A stretch of DNA of 64,000 nt from Streptomyces sp. PKU-EA00015 (GTDB lineage Bacteria > Actinomycetota > Actinomycetes > Streptomycetales > Streptomycetaceae). The notes under the pieces were generated by a model. That model made no database searches. It was not told where the DNA came from and was given only the letters and a program-made list of their open reading frames with translations. The stretch is from positions 248,001-312,000 of the forward strand of contig NZ_JABZEE010000007.1 of NCBI RefSeq assembly GCF_013387495.1, given 5' to 3'. This document shows, piece after piece, positions 1 through 7,726 of the stretch. Numbering within the stretch: position 1 is the first letter of the stretch; every line of letters starts with the position of its first letter. Both the position numbers and the translations under genes were made by a program.

Positions 1-602
1 GCCGCCCCGGCGTCGTCCACGTACGGGTCGTACAGCAGGACCCGCAGGTCGAAGGGGCGCAGCAGCTCGATCACGCGCCGCCCGATGCGGGACGCGCCGA
101 TGACTCCGACCGTACGGCGGTAGTTGCCGGCGCCGTCGAGCTCACGGTGCCAGTTGTGCTCGGTGCGCAGCTGCGCGTACCGGTGGGCGGAACGCAGCAC
201 CCGCTTGCCGGCGAAGAGGACAGCGGCGAGCGTGAACTCCGCGACGGGAAGGGCGTTCGCGGCCGCCGCCGAGGTCACGGCGATGCCCCGGTCCCAGCAC
301 GCCTGGGTGATGTGGTGCTTGACCGAGCCCGCGGCGTGCACGACCGCGCGCAGCCGGGGCGCGGCGGCGAGCACCTCGGCGGTCAGCGAGGGCGCGCCCC
401 AGCAGGTCAGCAGCACCTCGGCGTCGGCGAGCGCGGCGGCGACGGGTGGCGAGGCGGCCGCCAGGTCGTGGGCGACGAGATGCGGGTCGGTGCGGGTGAG
501 CGCGGTCAGCCGTTCGCGGTGGCGGTCGTCGAGCAGCCGGGCGGCGACGGCCGGATTCATGGCCAGCAGCAGCGCGGGGCGAGTGTCAGTGGCGTGGTGC
601 AT
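1..602 (-). CDS. D-2-hydroxyacid dehydrogenase, 3' end beyond window
   Basis: NAD-dependent oxidoreductase of the D-isomer-specific 2-hydroxyacid dehydrogenase family; the substrate cannot be read from the sequence. The 200 visible residues run from an ATG at 602 and include the region NALPVAEFTLA followed by the nucleotide-binding motif GVIGASRIGRRV near residue 165, in the order usual for the family. The C-terminal catalytic part lies outside the window. A GAGGAG element stands about 12 nt before the ATG. It lies 33 nt downstream of the decayed sugar-transporter genes on the same strand, so it was probably the last intact member of a sugar or uronate utilisation operon. That pathway role is inference. 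Confidence 0.85.
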   Translation of the reverse strand, partial: MHHATDTRPALLLAMNPAVAARLLDDRHRERLTALTRTDPHLVAHDLAAASPPVAAALADAEVLLTCWGAPSLTAEVLAAAPRLRAVVHAAGSVKHHITQACWDRGIAVTSAAAANALPVAEFTLAAVLFAGKRVLRSAHRYAQLRTEHNWHRELDGAGNYRRTVGVIGASRIGRRVIELLRPFDLRVLLYDPYVDDAGA

Positions 603-635
603 GGTGGAACTCGGGCTCCTCACAGGTCGCTTGGG

Positions 636-1347
636 TCACTTGACGCTGCCGGCGGTCAGGCCGGCCTTCCAGTGCCGCTGAAGTGAGACGAAGGCGACGA
701 TCAGGGGTATGACGGCGAGCAGGGAGCCGGTCACGACGAGCGGGTAGAACTCCGGCTCGGCGTGGGAGTTGCTGTTCCACGCGTGCAGGCCGAGGCTCAG
801 CGGGAAGAGCTTCTGGTCCGAAAGCATCACGAGGGGGAGGAAGAAATTGTTCCAGATCGCGGTGAACTGGAAGAGGAAGACAGTCGCGAAGCCCGGCATC
901 AGCATGCGCAGACCGATGGACCAGAAGGTGCGCAGCTCGCCGGCACCGTCGATACGGGCGGCCTCCAGGGCCTCGTCGGGTACGTAGCCGGCACTGAAGA
1001 CGCGGGAGAGATACACGCCGAAGGGCTTTCCGTCCCAGGTGGGCATCGGGGCGACGGCCCACTTGCCGCTCTGCTCGGGCAGCGTGCCCTTGAGGACGCC
1101 GGCGCCCCAGGAGGCGTCGAGGTAGCCGACGGTGCCGCCGCTCTTGAGGGAGTTGATCCACTCGGGACTGAAGGAGGCGTTGCTGCGGATGAGGTCGTCG
1201 TCGAGGAGTTGCTGCCAGTACGCCGAGACCTTGGCCGTGGCGGCGTCCGTGGTGTCGATCTTCCAGCACGGCGAGGGCGGAGGCGGCGGCGATCGCGGCG
1301 ACGGAGTTTCTGGTCCGGCGGGTCCGGACATTCCTGGTAGGGCTCAC
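636..1347 (-). pseudogene. Deletion-fused remnant of sugar-binding protein and permease
   Basis: Three pieces of a carbohydrate ABC transporter are joined. First, a GTG at 1347 behind an AGGAG site opens an N-terminal signal sequence (VSPTRNVRTRRTRNSVAAI then an Ala-rich stretch). It ends near 1265, where the frame changes. Second, from about 1265 to 1020, comes the interior of a solute-binding protein (SFSPEWINSLKSGGTVGYL, KWAVAPMPTWDGKPFG). Third, from about 1020, comes the C-terminal half of a MalG-type inner-membrane permease with its EAA loop (EAARIDGAGELRTFWSIGL) and last membrane helices, ending at 636. Most of the binding protein, the first permease and half of the second are missing. 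The second junction is in frame, so one ORF (636-1331) stays open, but no working transporter can result. The fragment assignments come from my recall of the families and were not searched. Confidence 0.85.
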
Positions 1348-1425
1348 GGCACAGCTCCTGACAAAGCGGCGGCATTTGCGGTGGCCGCGATCCTTGGCCG
1401 AGGCGTGAGCGAAGTCAAGAACGAA

Positions 1426-1441
1426 TGATCGAATGATCGAA
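1426..1441. promoter_or_regulatory. Tandem TGATCGAA operator repeats
   Basis: Two head-to-tail copies of TGATCGAA (1426-1433, 1434-1441) lie between the repressor stop codon and the transporter remnant. The same octamer recurs three times in the repressor's own upstream region. This suggests a shared operator for the DeoR/LacI-type repressor that has outlived the operon it controlled. Confidence 0.5.
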
Positions 1442-1447
1442 AGAAGG

Positions 1448-2605
1448 TCAGAAACTGTTCCTGTCGGCGTCGGCCCGCTCGGCGCCCGTTCCCGCCGCAC
1501 CCCCGCTCGCACGGCGCGCCCCGCACGAGTCCCGCACCCGCAGGCGCGGCAGCAGCGACAGATGCCGCTGCGGCTCGTCCGCGCCGTGCCGGTCCGTGAG
1601 CCGCTCCACGAGCAGCCTCGTCGCCTCCCGGCCTACCTCGCGCTTGGGCGGCGCCACCGCGGTCAGCGGTATGTCGGCGAGCGCCGCCACCTCGTCGTCG
1701 TACGCGATCAGCGCCAGGTCGTCGGGCACCCGTACGCCCAGCTCGGCCAGCCGCTGCACCATCTGGATCGCGTCGACGTCGTTGTGCACCAGCGCCGCGC
1801 TCGCCGTGCCCGAGACCACCGCCTCGTGCAGAGCGCGCACGGCCGCCTCGAACTCCTCCGGACGCTGCTCGGCGGGCACCGAATCGATCACGTCCCGGGG
1901 GGCGCGCAGCCCCAGTGCGCCGAGCGCGTCCGTGTACCCGGTGCGTACCGCGAGCGCGGTCGGGCTGTCGGCCCGGGCCACCAGCAGCGGTGTGCCGTGG
2001 CCCAGGTCCATCAGGTGCCGTACGGCCAGCAGGGCGCCGTGCCCGTGGTCGGACGCGACGCGGTCCATGCCGTCCAGGGCGCTGCCCGGCGTGGCGCGGC
2101 GCTCCAGCAGCACGGCGGGCACCGGCAGGCCGGTGATCCATTCGCCGTGCTCGGCCGGGTCCCCGGGGGCGCGCCAGCCCGGGGCGATCAGCAGCCCCTC
2201 GGCGCCGGCGGCCAGCAGCCCCTCGGTGCGCATCCGGTCCTCCTCGGGCCGGTAGTCGGAGATCCGCAGGATCAGCCGGGAACCGGCGCGCGCGGCCGCC
2301 TCGTGGGCACCGCGGATCACCTCGGCGAAGTAGTACGTCGAGGAGGGCGCGAGCAGTCCGAGCACGGGGCCGTGCCCGCCCGCCGCCGACGGCGCGCCGG
2401 TCGCCGCCGCGGGCGGCCGGCCCGGCCAGGACACCGAGCCGTGGACCCGGTCGAGCCTGCCCTCCCCGGCCAGGAGCTCGACGTCCCTGCGCGCGGTCAC
2501 GGGCGAGACGCCCAGCAGAGCGGCCAGATCGGAGACGCGTGCGCTGCCGCGTTCCCGTACCAGCTCCAGCAGTCGTTCGTGACGTTCGGCAGCACTCTCG
2601 CGCAC
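1448..2605 (-). CDS. LacI-type repressor with DeoR-like HTH
   Basis: Transcriptional regulator, 385 residues from a GTG at 2605. The start is chosen because an AGGGGG site precedes it and the residues from a further upstream ATG look non-coding. Residues about 7-60 form a DeoR-style helix-turn-helix (ARVSDLAALLGVSPVTARRD). The rest is a LacI/PurR-like periplasmic-binding-fold sensor with segments such as GVRVPDDLALIAYDDEVAALA near the end. Such hybrid repressors usually control an adjoining sugar-uptake operon and respond to its sugar. Here that operon is broken while the regulator looks intact. The ligand is unknown. Confidence 0.85.
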   Translation of the reverse strand: MRESAAERHERLLELVRERGSARVSDLAALLGVSPVTARRDVELLAGEGRLDRVHGSVSWPGRPPAAATGAPSAAGGHGPVLGLLAPSSTYYFAEVIRGAHEAAARAGSRLILRISDYRPEEDRMRTEGLLAAGAEGLLIAPGWRAPGDPAEHGEWITGLPVPAVLLERRATPGSALDGMDRVASDHGHGALLAVRHLMDLGHGTPLLVARADSPTALAVRTGYTDALGALGLRAPRDVIDSVPAEQRPEEFEAAVRALHEAVVSGTASAALVHNDVDAIQMVQRLAELGVRVPDDLALIAYDDEVAALADIPLTAVAPPKREVGREATRLLVERLTDRHGADEPQRHLSLLPRLRVRDSCGARRASGGAAGTGAERADADRNSF

Positions 2606-2660
2606 GGTGAAGGTCCCCCTCGCAGTGTGTGGCCCGCCTGATGCCCACTCTACGGCAGGG

Positions 2661-2716
2661 TGATCGAACGACGGGAAGTTTCGATCATTCAAACGCAAGC
2701 CATTGACGTTCGATCA
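2661..2716. promoter_or_regulatory. Operator cluster upstream of DeoR/LacI repressor
   Basis: TGATCGAA at 2661-2668 and its reverse complement TTCGATCA at 2680-2687 form an inverted repeat with an 11-bp spacer. A further TTCGATCA lies at 2709-2716. The cluster sits between the divergent repressor (start 2605) and the gene remnant starting near 2723, where an autoregulatory operator would be expected. Confidence 0.55.
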
Positions 2717-2722
2717 AAGGAA

Positions 2723-3106
2723 GTGGGCGCCACGGACGAACGCGGGACGCCGGTCCGCCAGACCGGCTGGGCCGCCGACGGCACGGTGACCGCCCAGCTC
2801 CACCCCGTCCACGGCTACGGCGTCGCGGCACAGTCGGCGACGGGCCCGACCCTGGTCGCCGACCGGAGCCGTACGCACGTGCTCGAAGGGCGCACCGAGT
2901 CGGCCGAGTCGCTCTTCGTCGCCCTCGCCTCGGTGACCGCCGAGCCGGACCCGGCCCCCGTCGCCACCCTCGCGGACGTCGAGATCACCGGCCGCACCAT
3001 CCGGGTGACCCGGGAGAACGGATCAACTGCCCTGATCGGACTCGCCCCGGAGGACCTTCCGTGTCCGGTCAGCATCTCGGATCACCGGGGCCAACCTGGT
3101 CCGTGA
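2723..3106 (+). pseudogene. Gene remnant, possibly polysaccharide-lyase C-terminus
   Basis: About 127 codons read from a GTG at 2723. The segments TAQLHPVHGYGV and RTHVLEGRTESAESLFVALASVT look like a beta-rich C-terminal part of a heparinase II/III-like polysaccharide lyase, but I am not sure of that. No N-terminal catalytic domain is present. The candidate Shine-Dalgarno (AAGGA) is almost touching the GTG. Standing divergently from the repressor and sharing its operators, it is best explained as a 5'-deleted member of the same lost sugar-utilisation cluster. It could instead be a short unrelated hypothetical gene. Confidence 0.4.
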
Positions 3107-3131
3107 GAGAAGGCGCCCGGGAGTCGACTGA

Positions 3132-3905
3132 TCACTGCGGCCCGTACTTGCGGCCTGCTCGCGAGCTGACCCCTCCGAGCAGGCCGCGCGGCGCCAGCTT
3201 CACCATGCCCATCAGCGCCTTGTACCGCGGATCGGGGATCGACAGCGACTTGCCCTTCGCCAGATCCGCCAGCGCCGACGACACAAGTTTGTCGGCGTCC
3301 AGCCACATCCAGCCCGGGATGTTGTCCGTCCCCATCCCGGCCCGCTCGTGGAACTCCGTCCGGACGAAACCGGGGCACAGAGCCATCAGCCGCACGCCCG
3401 ACCCCGCCATGTCCCGTGCCACGCCCTGCGTGAACTGCACGACCCACGCCTTCGACGCGCCGTACGTGCCGCGCGGCACGAACGCCGCCACCGAGGCGAC
3501 GTTCACCACGCCTCCGCGGCCCCGCTCCCGCATCGAGCCGGCCGCCGCCGACGTCAGCCGCAGCACCGCCTCGCAGTGCACCTTCAGCATCGTCAACTCA
3601 TCGGCCATGGACACCTCCAGGAAGCGTCCCTTGTTCCCGAAGCCGGCGTTGTTGATCAGCAGATCGACCGGGTGCTTGCGGTCCGCGAGCCGTTTCTCGA
3701 CCGCCACCATCCCCTCGTCGTCGGACAGGTCCGCCGTCAGCACCTCCGCCTCGATGCCGTGCCGGTCGTGCAGCTCGGTGGCCTGCTCCTGCAGCCGCTC
3801 GGTGTCGCGGGCCACCAGCACCAGATTGCGTCCCTCGGCCGCCAGCCGCCGCGCGAACGCGGCACCGATGCCCGCGGTCGCTCCCGTGATCAGTGCAGTC
3901 GTCAT
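3132..3905 (-). CDS. Short-chain dehydrogenase/reductase
   Basis: Classical SDR oxidoreductase of 257 residues. It has the cofactor motif TGATAGIG near the N-terminus, LINNAGFG in the middle, the catalytic serine in NVASVAAF and the YGASK Tyr/Lys pair. The substrate is unknown. Translation probably starts at the ATG at 3905: there is no Shine-Dalgarno, and TAACGT lies 7 nt upstream, as for a leaderless transcript. It begins only 10 nt after the stop codon of the multicopper oxidase gene on the same strand, so co-transcription is also possible. Confidence 0.9.
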   Translation of the reverse strand: MTTALITGATAGIGAAFARRLAAEGRNLVLVARDTERLQEQATELHDRHGIEAEVLTADLSDDEGMVAVEKRLADRKHPVDLLINNAGFGNKGRFLEVSMADELTMLKVHCEAVLRLTSAAAGSMRERGRGGVVNVASVAAFVPRGTYGASKAWVVQFTQGVARDMAGSGVRLMALCPGFVRTEFHERAGMGTDNIPGWMWLDADKLVSSALADLAKGKSLSIPDPRYKALMGMVKLAPRGLLGGVSSRAGRKYGPQ

Positions 3906-3915
3906 AGGCGGCACG

Positions 3916-5424
3916 TTAGTGCCCCGCGTGTGAGGGCGGCGTACGCACCTCGCCCGCCCGCTGTCCCTTGTCGACGACCACGAACTGGCCCATCATGCCC
4001 TCGTCCTCGTGGTACAGCAGGTGGCAGTGGTACATGTACGGAGTGTCCGGGTCGGCCGGGCCGGTGAACCGCACGGCAATCCTCACGCTCCTGTTGCCGG
4101 GCACGAAGACGGTGTCCTTGGCGCCGCGCAGATGCGGCGGGGGCTGCCGCCCGTCGACCTCCACCACCCGGAACTGCACGTCGTGCACATGGAAGTTGTG
4201 CGGCATCCCGTCGTCGTTGCGCAGGACCCAGGTCTCGGTGGTGCCCCGGGTGACGGTCTCGTCGATCCGCTCCACGGACATCGGCCTGCCGTTGATGCCC
4301 GACCGCTGAAGGCGGAAGAACCGTGTCCGCACCGACTCCCCGGCGTCCGGCAGTTCCGGCTCGCCCAGCCGTCCCGGAAGCCCAGGGGAGGGGCGCAGCG
4401 TCTTCGCGGCGCGCAGCTCCAGCACGTCGAACGCGTCGTCGCCTCCGTTGAACCGGGTCTGCCAGAAGTCGCCCAGACTCTGCGGATGGCTGCGCAGCAC
4501 CGCACGCTCGCCGGGCCGCATCCGCACCACTATCTCCGCCCGTTCACCGGGTGAGAGCCGGACACGGTCCATCGGCACGGCCTCCTCCAGCAGCCCGCCG
4601 TCCGACGCGACGAGCGAGAAGCGCCGGTCGTCGGCGAAGCCGAAGTGGTAGACGCGGGCGGTGGAGGCGTTGAGCAGGCGCAGCCGTACCAGCTCGTCAC
4701 CGACCTCCTTGTACGGGTCGGGAGTGCCGTTGACCAGGGTCCGGTCGCCCAGGAAGCCGCTGTTGGACATGAGCTTGTGGCCGTGGTCGAACTGTGCGCC
4801 GTCGAAGCGGACGTCCTGCACGACGACGGGCAGGTCGTCGACGCCGTACCGCTTCGGCAGCGCAAGCCGCGCCGACCTCTCGTCGTCGATCAGGAACATG
4901 CCGGCCAGTCCGCGCCGCACGTGCTGCTCCGTCTTCCCGTGCGGATGCGGGTGGTACCAGAGCGACGCCGCCGGCTGGTCCACCGTCCAGTGCGGGCTCC
5001 AGGTGCCGCCGGGCGCCACCGCCTGGTGCGGGCCGCCGTCCATCGCGGCGGGCAGGTGCATGCCGTGCCAGTGCACGGTGGAGGCCTCGCCCAGACTGTT
5101 CCGTATCCGCACCTGGACCTTGTCGCCGCGTGCGGCCCGCAGGGTCGGTCCCAGATAGTCGCCGTTGAAGCCCCAGGTGGGTGTCCGCTGCCCGGCTCCG
5201 AACTCCTTGTGCCCGGCCTGCATCGTGAGATCGAAGACCTTGGTGCCGTCACGCCCGACGGTCGGTTCGGCCAGGGGCGGTATGGCCAACTCGCGGCCGA
5301 ACGAGGTGCCGACGGTCGACACCCGGGCGTCGGAGTACAGCCAGTAGAACCCGCCGCCGACCGCGACGGCGAAGGCGACGGCGACGGCCGTGAGAACGAC
5401 GATGACGCGCTTGAGCCGGGACAT
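3916..5424 (-). CDS. Multicopper oxidase, membrane-anchored or secreted
   Basis: Blue copper oxidase of 502 residues that couples oxidation of a substrate (metal ions or phenols) to reduction of oxygen to water. All four copper-binding blocks are present: HWHG, the HPHPHG type-3 block, HNFHVH, and HCHLLYHEDEGMM near the C-terminus. The N-terminus (MSRLKRVIVVLTAVAVAFAV) is a signal anchor, so the enzyme acts outside the membrane. The ATG at 5424 is chosen because GGAGGC lies just before it. The layout resembles bacterial CueO/CotA-type enzymes, but the sequence does not fix the substrate. Confidence 0.92.
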   Translation of the reverse strand: MSRLKRVIVVLTAVAVAFAVAVGGGFYWLYSDARVSTVGTSFGRELAIPPLAEPTVGRDGTKVFDLTMQAGHKEFGAGQRTPTWGFNGDYLGPTLRAARGDKVQVRIRNSLGEASTVHWHGMHLPAAMDGGPHQAVAPGGTWSPHWTVDQPAASLWYHPHPHGKTEQHVRRGLAGMFLIDDERSARLALPKRYGVDDLPVVVQDVRFDGAQFDHGHKLMSNSGFLGDRTLVNGTPDPYKEVGDELVRLRLLNASTARVYHFGFADDRRFSLVASDGGLLEEAVPMDRVRLSPGERAEIVVRMRPGERAVLRSHPQSLGDFWQTRFNGGDDAFDVLELRAAKTLRPSPGLPGRLGEPELPDAGESVRTRFFRLQRSGINGRPMSVERIDETVTRGTTETWVLRNDDGMPHNFHVHDVQFRVVEVDGRQPPPHLRGAKDTVFVPGNRSVRIAVRFTGPADPDTPYMYHCHLLYHEDEGMMGQFVVVDKGQRAGEVRTPPSHAGH

Positions 5425-5517
5425 GCCTCCAGCGTTCCGGCCGCCGCGCGCGGCCACATCGGGGACCGTCCCCCATCGGCCCCCGATCCAACTGACGTGC
5501 CCTCTCGGGGATTTCCC

Positions 5518-6207
5518 CTACGAGGCGACCGGCTGCTCCGCGTCCCCGGCCCCGTACCTGGCCACGTACTCCCGTGCCTCGCGCAGCTGCTCGGGATGCA
5601 GCGCGTCGCCCGCGGCGAGCACCCGGGGCAGCAGGGCGCGTTCCGTGGTCCCGGCCCGGAACGACAGCGAGACGGTGACCTCGTGCTCCGGCCGGTGCAC
5701 GATCTCGATCGGGTCGCCCGCACGGATCTCACCGGGCGTGATCACCCGCAGGTACGCCCCGGGGGCGGCGGCCCCGGTGAACCGCCTGACCCAGCCTTTC
5801 GCGTCCAGCCAGCTCGCGAAGGTGCGGCACGGGATGCGCCCGCCGGTGACCTCGAGCACCAGTTCTCCGCCGATCCGCCAGCGCTCGCCGATCCTCGCGC
5901 CGTTGACGTCGAGCCCGCTCGTCGTGAGATTCTCACCGAACGAGCCGCTCGCCAGCGCCCTGCCCAGCTCCTTCTCCCAGAGGTCCAGATCCTCGCGCGC
6001 GAAGGCGTAGACGGCCTGGTCGGTGCCCCCGTGGTGACGCAGGTCGGATATGGCGTCGCCGGCCACCCCGCTGCCTCCCTCGCCCTTGCGGCCCGGATCG
6101 CTCACCCGGACGGCCCCCTCCGCCGGGCGCTTGTCGATGCCGGTCGTGCCGGTGTCCGCGTAGTCCACTGCCTTCAGCCGCCCCACGTTCACACTCAGAA
6201 GCTTCAT
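5518..6207 (-). CDS. MOSC domain protein
   Basis: Protein of 229 residues with a MOSC (molybdenum cofactor sulfurase C-terminal) domain, similar in size to YiiM proteins. Such domains handle sulfur or molybdenum cofactor for molybdo-enzymes or detoxification. The conserved cysteine lies in GGRIPCRTFASWL, and the GSFGENLTTSGLDV segment is typical of the family. The start is taken as the ATG at 6207. It has no Shine-Dalgarno but TAGCGT stands 7 nt before it, which suggests a leaderless mRNA. It is divergent from the LysR gene, which may control it. Confidence 0.85.
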   Translation of the reverse strand: MKLLSVNVGRLKAVDYADTGTTGIDKRPAEGAVRVSDPGRKGEGGSGVAGDAISDLRHHGGTDQAVYAFAREDLDLWEKELGRALASGSFGENLTTSGLDVNGARIGERWRIGGELVLEVTGGRIPCRTFASWLDAKGWVRRFTGAAAPGAYLRVITPGEIRAGDPIEIVHRPEHEVTVSLSFRAGTTERALLPRVLAAGDALHPEQLREAREYVARYGAGDAEQPVAS

Positions 6208-6219
6208 ACCGGGCACGCT

Positions 6220-6288
6220 AACCCGGTGTTCCTCAAAGGAACCAGTCGATATTTACCCTCGACCCCAAGGCTCCCTTATGCTCAAGGG
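6220..6288. promoter_or_regulatory. Divergent promoter region, MOSC / LysR
   Basis: An imperfect inverted repeat (GGTGTTCC-TCAAA-GGAACC) occupies about 6224-6244 between the two divergent genes. The LysR side shows TATGCT at 6277-6282, six nt before the GTG, compatible with a leaderless transcript. The MOSC side shows TAGCGT at about 6215-6220. LysR regulators normally bind such a site to control the divergent gene. Binding here is inference. Confidence 0.4.
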
Positions 6289-7179
6289 GTGATCGAAGCC
6301 CGTCATCTCCGTGTCCTGCGCGCCGTCGCCGCCACCGGCTCCTTCTCCGCCGCCGCGCGCGAACTGGGCTGCACCCAGCCCGCGGTCAGCCAGCAGATGA
6401 AGGCGCTCGAGACCTCGGCCGGCACGCCGTTGCTCATCCGTACGGGCCGGGAGATGCGCCTGACCCAGGCCGGCGAAGTGCTCGTCAGGCACGCCTCCGG
6501 CATCCTCGCGGGGCTCACCGCGGCGGAGGAGGAGATCGCGGCCATCGCCGGTCTCAGGGCGGGCCGGGTCCGGCTGGTGTCGTTCCCGAGCGGCAGCTCC
6601 ACGCTCGTGCCGACCGCACTCGCCGCCCTGCGCGCGGCACACCCCGGCACCAGGGTCTCCCTGGTCGACGCCGAACCGCCCCGCTCCGTCGAGATGCTGC
6701 GCGAGGGCGACTGCGACGTGGCCCTCGCCTTCCGTTACGGCACGGCGGGCGCCGAATGGGACGACCTTGTCGTGCGGCCGCTGCTCACCGACCGGCTCGT
6801 CGGGCTCGTGCCGGAGGGGCACCGCCTGGCCGGAGCGGAGAGCGCCGCGATCGGCGACCTCACCGACGAGCCGTGGATCGCGGGCTGCCCGCGCTGCCGC
6901 CGTCAGCTCGTGGAGGTCTGCGAGGAGGCGGGCTTCACCCCCCGGATCGACTTCGCGACGGACGACTACCCGGCGGTGATCGGGCTGGTGGGCGCCGGCC
7001 TGGGAGTGGCGGTGCTGCCGGAGCTCGCGCTGGAGTCGGTGCGCCCCAAGGGCGTACGGACGATCGCGGTGACCCCGCCCGTCGCGCGCGAGATCGTCGC
7101 CCTGACCCTCCCCGACCTGTCCCAGGTCCCGGCGGTCGCTGCGACCCTCGACCAGCTGACCCTGGCGGCCCGGCGCTGA
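6289..7179 (+). CDS. LysR-family transcriptional regulator
   Basis: Regulator of 296 residues. The N-terminal winged helix-turn-helix covers residues 1-60 (GSFSAAARELGCTQPAVSQQ), followed by the linker helix and a type-2 periplasmic-binding effector domain containing GAGLGVAVLPELAL. The GTG at 6289 is used because LysR proteins normally begin a few residues before the motif RHLRVLRAVAATGSFS. GGGG overlaps the start and the transcript may be leaderless. Its likely target is the divergent MOSC gene. The effector is unknown. Confidence 0.9.
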   Translation: MIEARHLRVLRAVAATGSFSAAARELGCTQPAVSQQMKALETSAGTPLLIRTGREMRLTQAGEVLVRHASGILAGLTAAEEEIAAIAGLRAGRVRLVSFPSGSSTLVPTALAALRAAHPGTRVSLVDAEPPRSVEMLREGDCDVALAFRYGTAGAEWDDLVVRPLLTDRLVGLVPEGHRLAGAESAAIGDLTDEPWIAGCPRCRRQLVEVCEEAGFTPRIDFATDDYPAVIGLVGAGLGVAVLPELALESVRPKGVRTIAVTPPVAREIVALTLPDLSQVPAVAATLDQLTLAARR

Positions 7180-7188
7180 GACACGGAA

Positions 7189-7216
7189 GCCGGTCCCGGC
7201 AGAGGCCGGGACCGGC
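7189..7216 (+). terminator. Terminator after LysR gene
   Basis: A 12-bp perfect stem (GCCGGTCCCGGC / GCCGGGACCGGC) with a 4-nt loop begins 9 nt after the LysR stop codon. There is no U-tract, as is common in Streptomyces terminators. Confidence 0.7.
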
Positions 7217-7277
7217 GGGGAGTCGGGGGCTGGGGGCGCAAGGGGATCGCCCGTTGTCGTTCGTGCAGATGATCGTC

Positions 7278-7340
7278 GTCGTCGGTCGTCGGTCGTCGGT
7301 CGTCGGTCGTCGGTCGTCGGTCGTCGGTCGTCGGTCGTCG
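7278..7340. repeat. Nine tandem copies of heptamer GTCGTCG
   Basis: Nine uninterrupted copies of the 7-bp unit GTCGTCG (63 bp) lie between the convergent 3' ends of the LysR gene and whiD. The array is outside any credible coding sequence. Because the unit is not a multiple of three and is perfectly repeated, copy number probably varies between strains by slippage. It could also slow or block transcription between the convergent genes. Confidence 0.9.
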
Positions 7341-7402
7341 TCGCCGTTGTATTCGCTCACACAGGCGAAGGAACGTTTCTTCGATAGCTCGCTGTCCGGG
7401 TG

Positions 7403-7726
7403 TCAGCCGCCGACCGCGCCGCCCGCGCTCGTCGCGGGGATCAGTCGATGGCGTGCGCGGCCCATGAGCTCCTCGCGCTCGTCCTCGGTCAGCCCGCCCC
7501 AGACGCCGTACGGTTCGCGCACGGCCAGCGCGTGCGCGGCGCACTCGGCCCGGACGGGGCACCGCATGCAGACCTCTTTCGCCGAGTTCTCGCGCGCACT
7601 GCGCGCGGCGCCGCGCTCGCCTTCCGGATGGAAGAAGAGCGAGCTGTCGACCCCACGGCATGCCGCGAGGAGCTGCCAGTCCCACAGATCGGCGTTGGGT
7701 CCGGGAAGGCGAGAGAAATCTGCCAT
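7403..7726 (-). CDS. whiD: WhiD, WhiB-like iron-sulfur sporulation protein
   Basis: WhiB-like protein of 107 residues that binds a [4Fe-4S] cluster and, in Streptomyces, is needed for late sporulation and proper spore septation. The four cluster cysteines are visible in LAACRG and EVCMRCPVRAEC, followed by the G[VI]WGG turn (YGVWGG) and a basic tail (GRARHR). The first 90 or so residues agree with my recollection of S. coelicolor WhiD. The ATG at 7726 has AAGGGG 9 nt upstream. Divergence from bldM matches the arrangement known in Streptomyces. Confidence 0.95.
   Translation of the reverse strand: MADFSRLPGPNADLWDWQLLAACRGVDSSLFFHPEGERGAARSARENSAKEVCMRCPVRAECAAHALAVREPYGVWGGLTEDEREELMGRARHRLIPATSAGGAVGG

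Noticed and set aside
7278..7340. Heptamer array considered as a CRISPR-like repeat
   Set aside because: Unit is seven bases with no spacers and no cas genes nearby.
6935..7360. Minus-strand frame with a repeating RRPTTDD peptide
   Set aside because: The peptide only reflects translation of the GTCGTCG heptamer array; there is no ribosome-binding site and the frame runs into LysR antisense.
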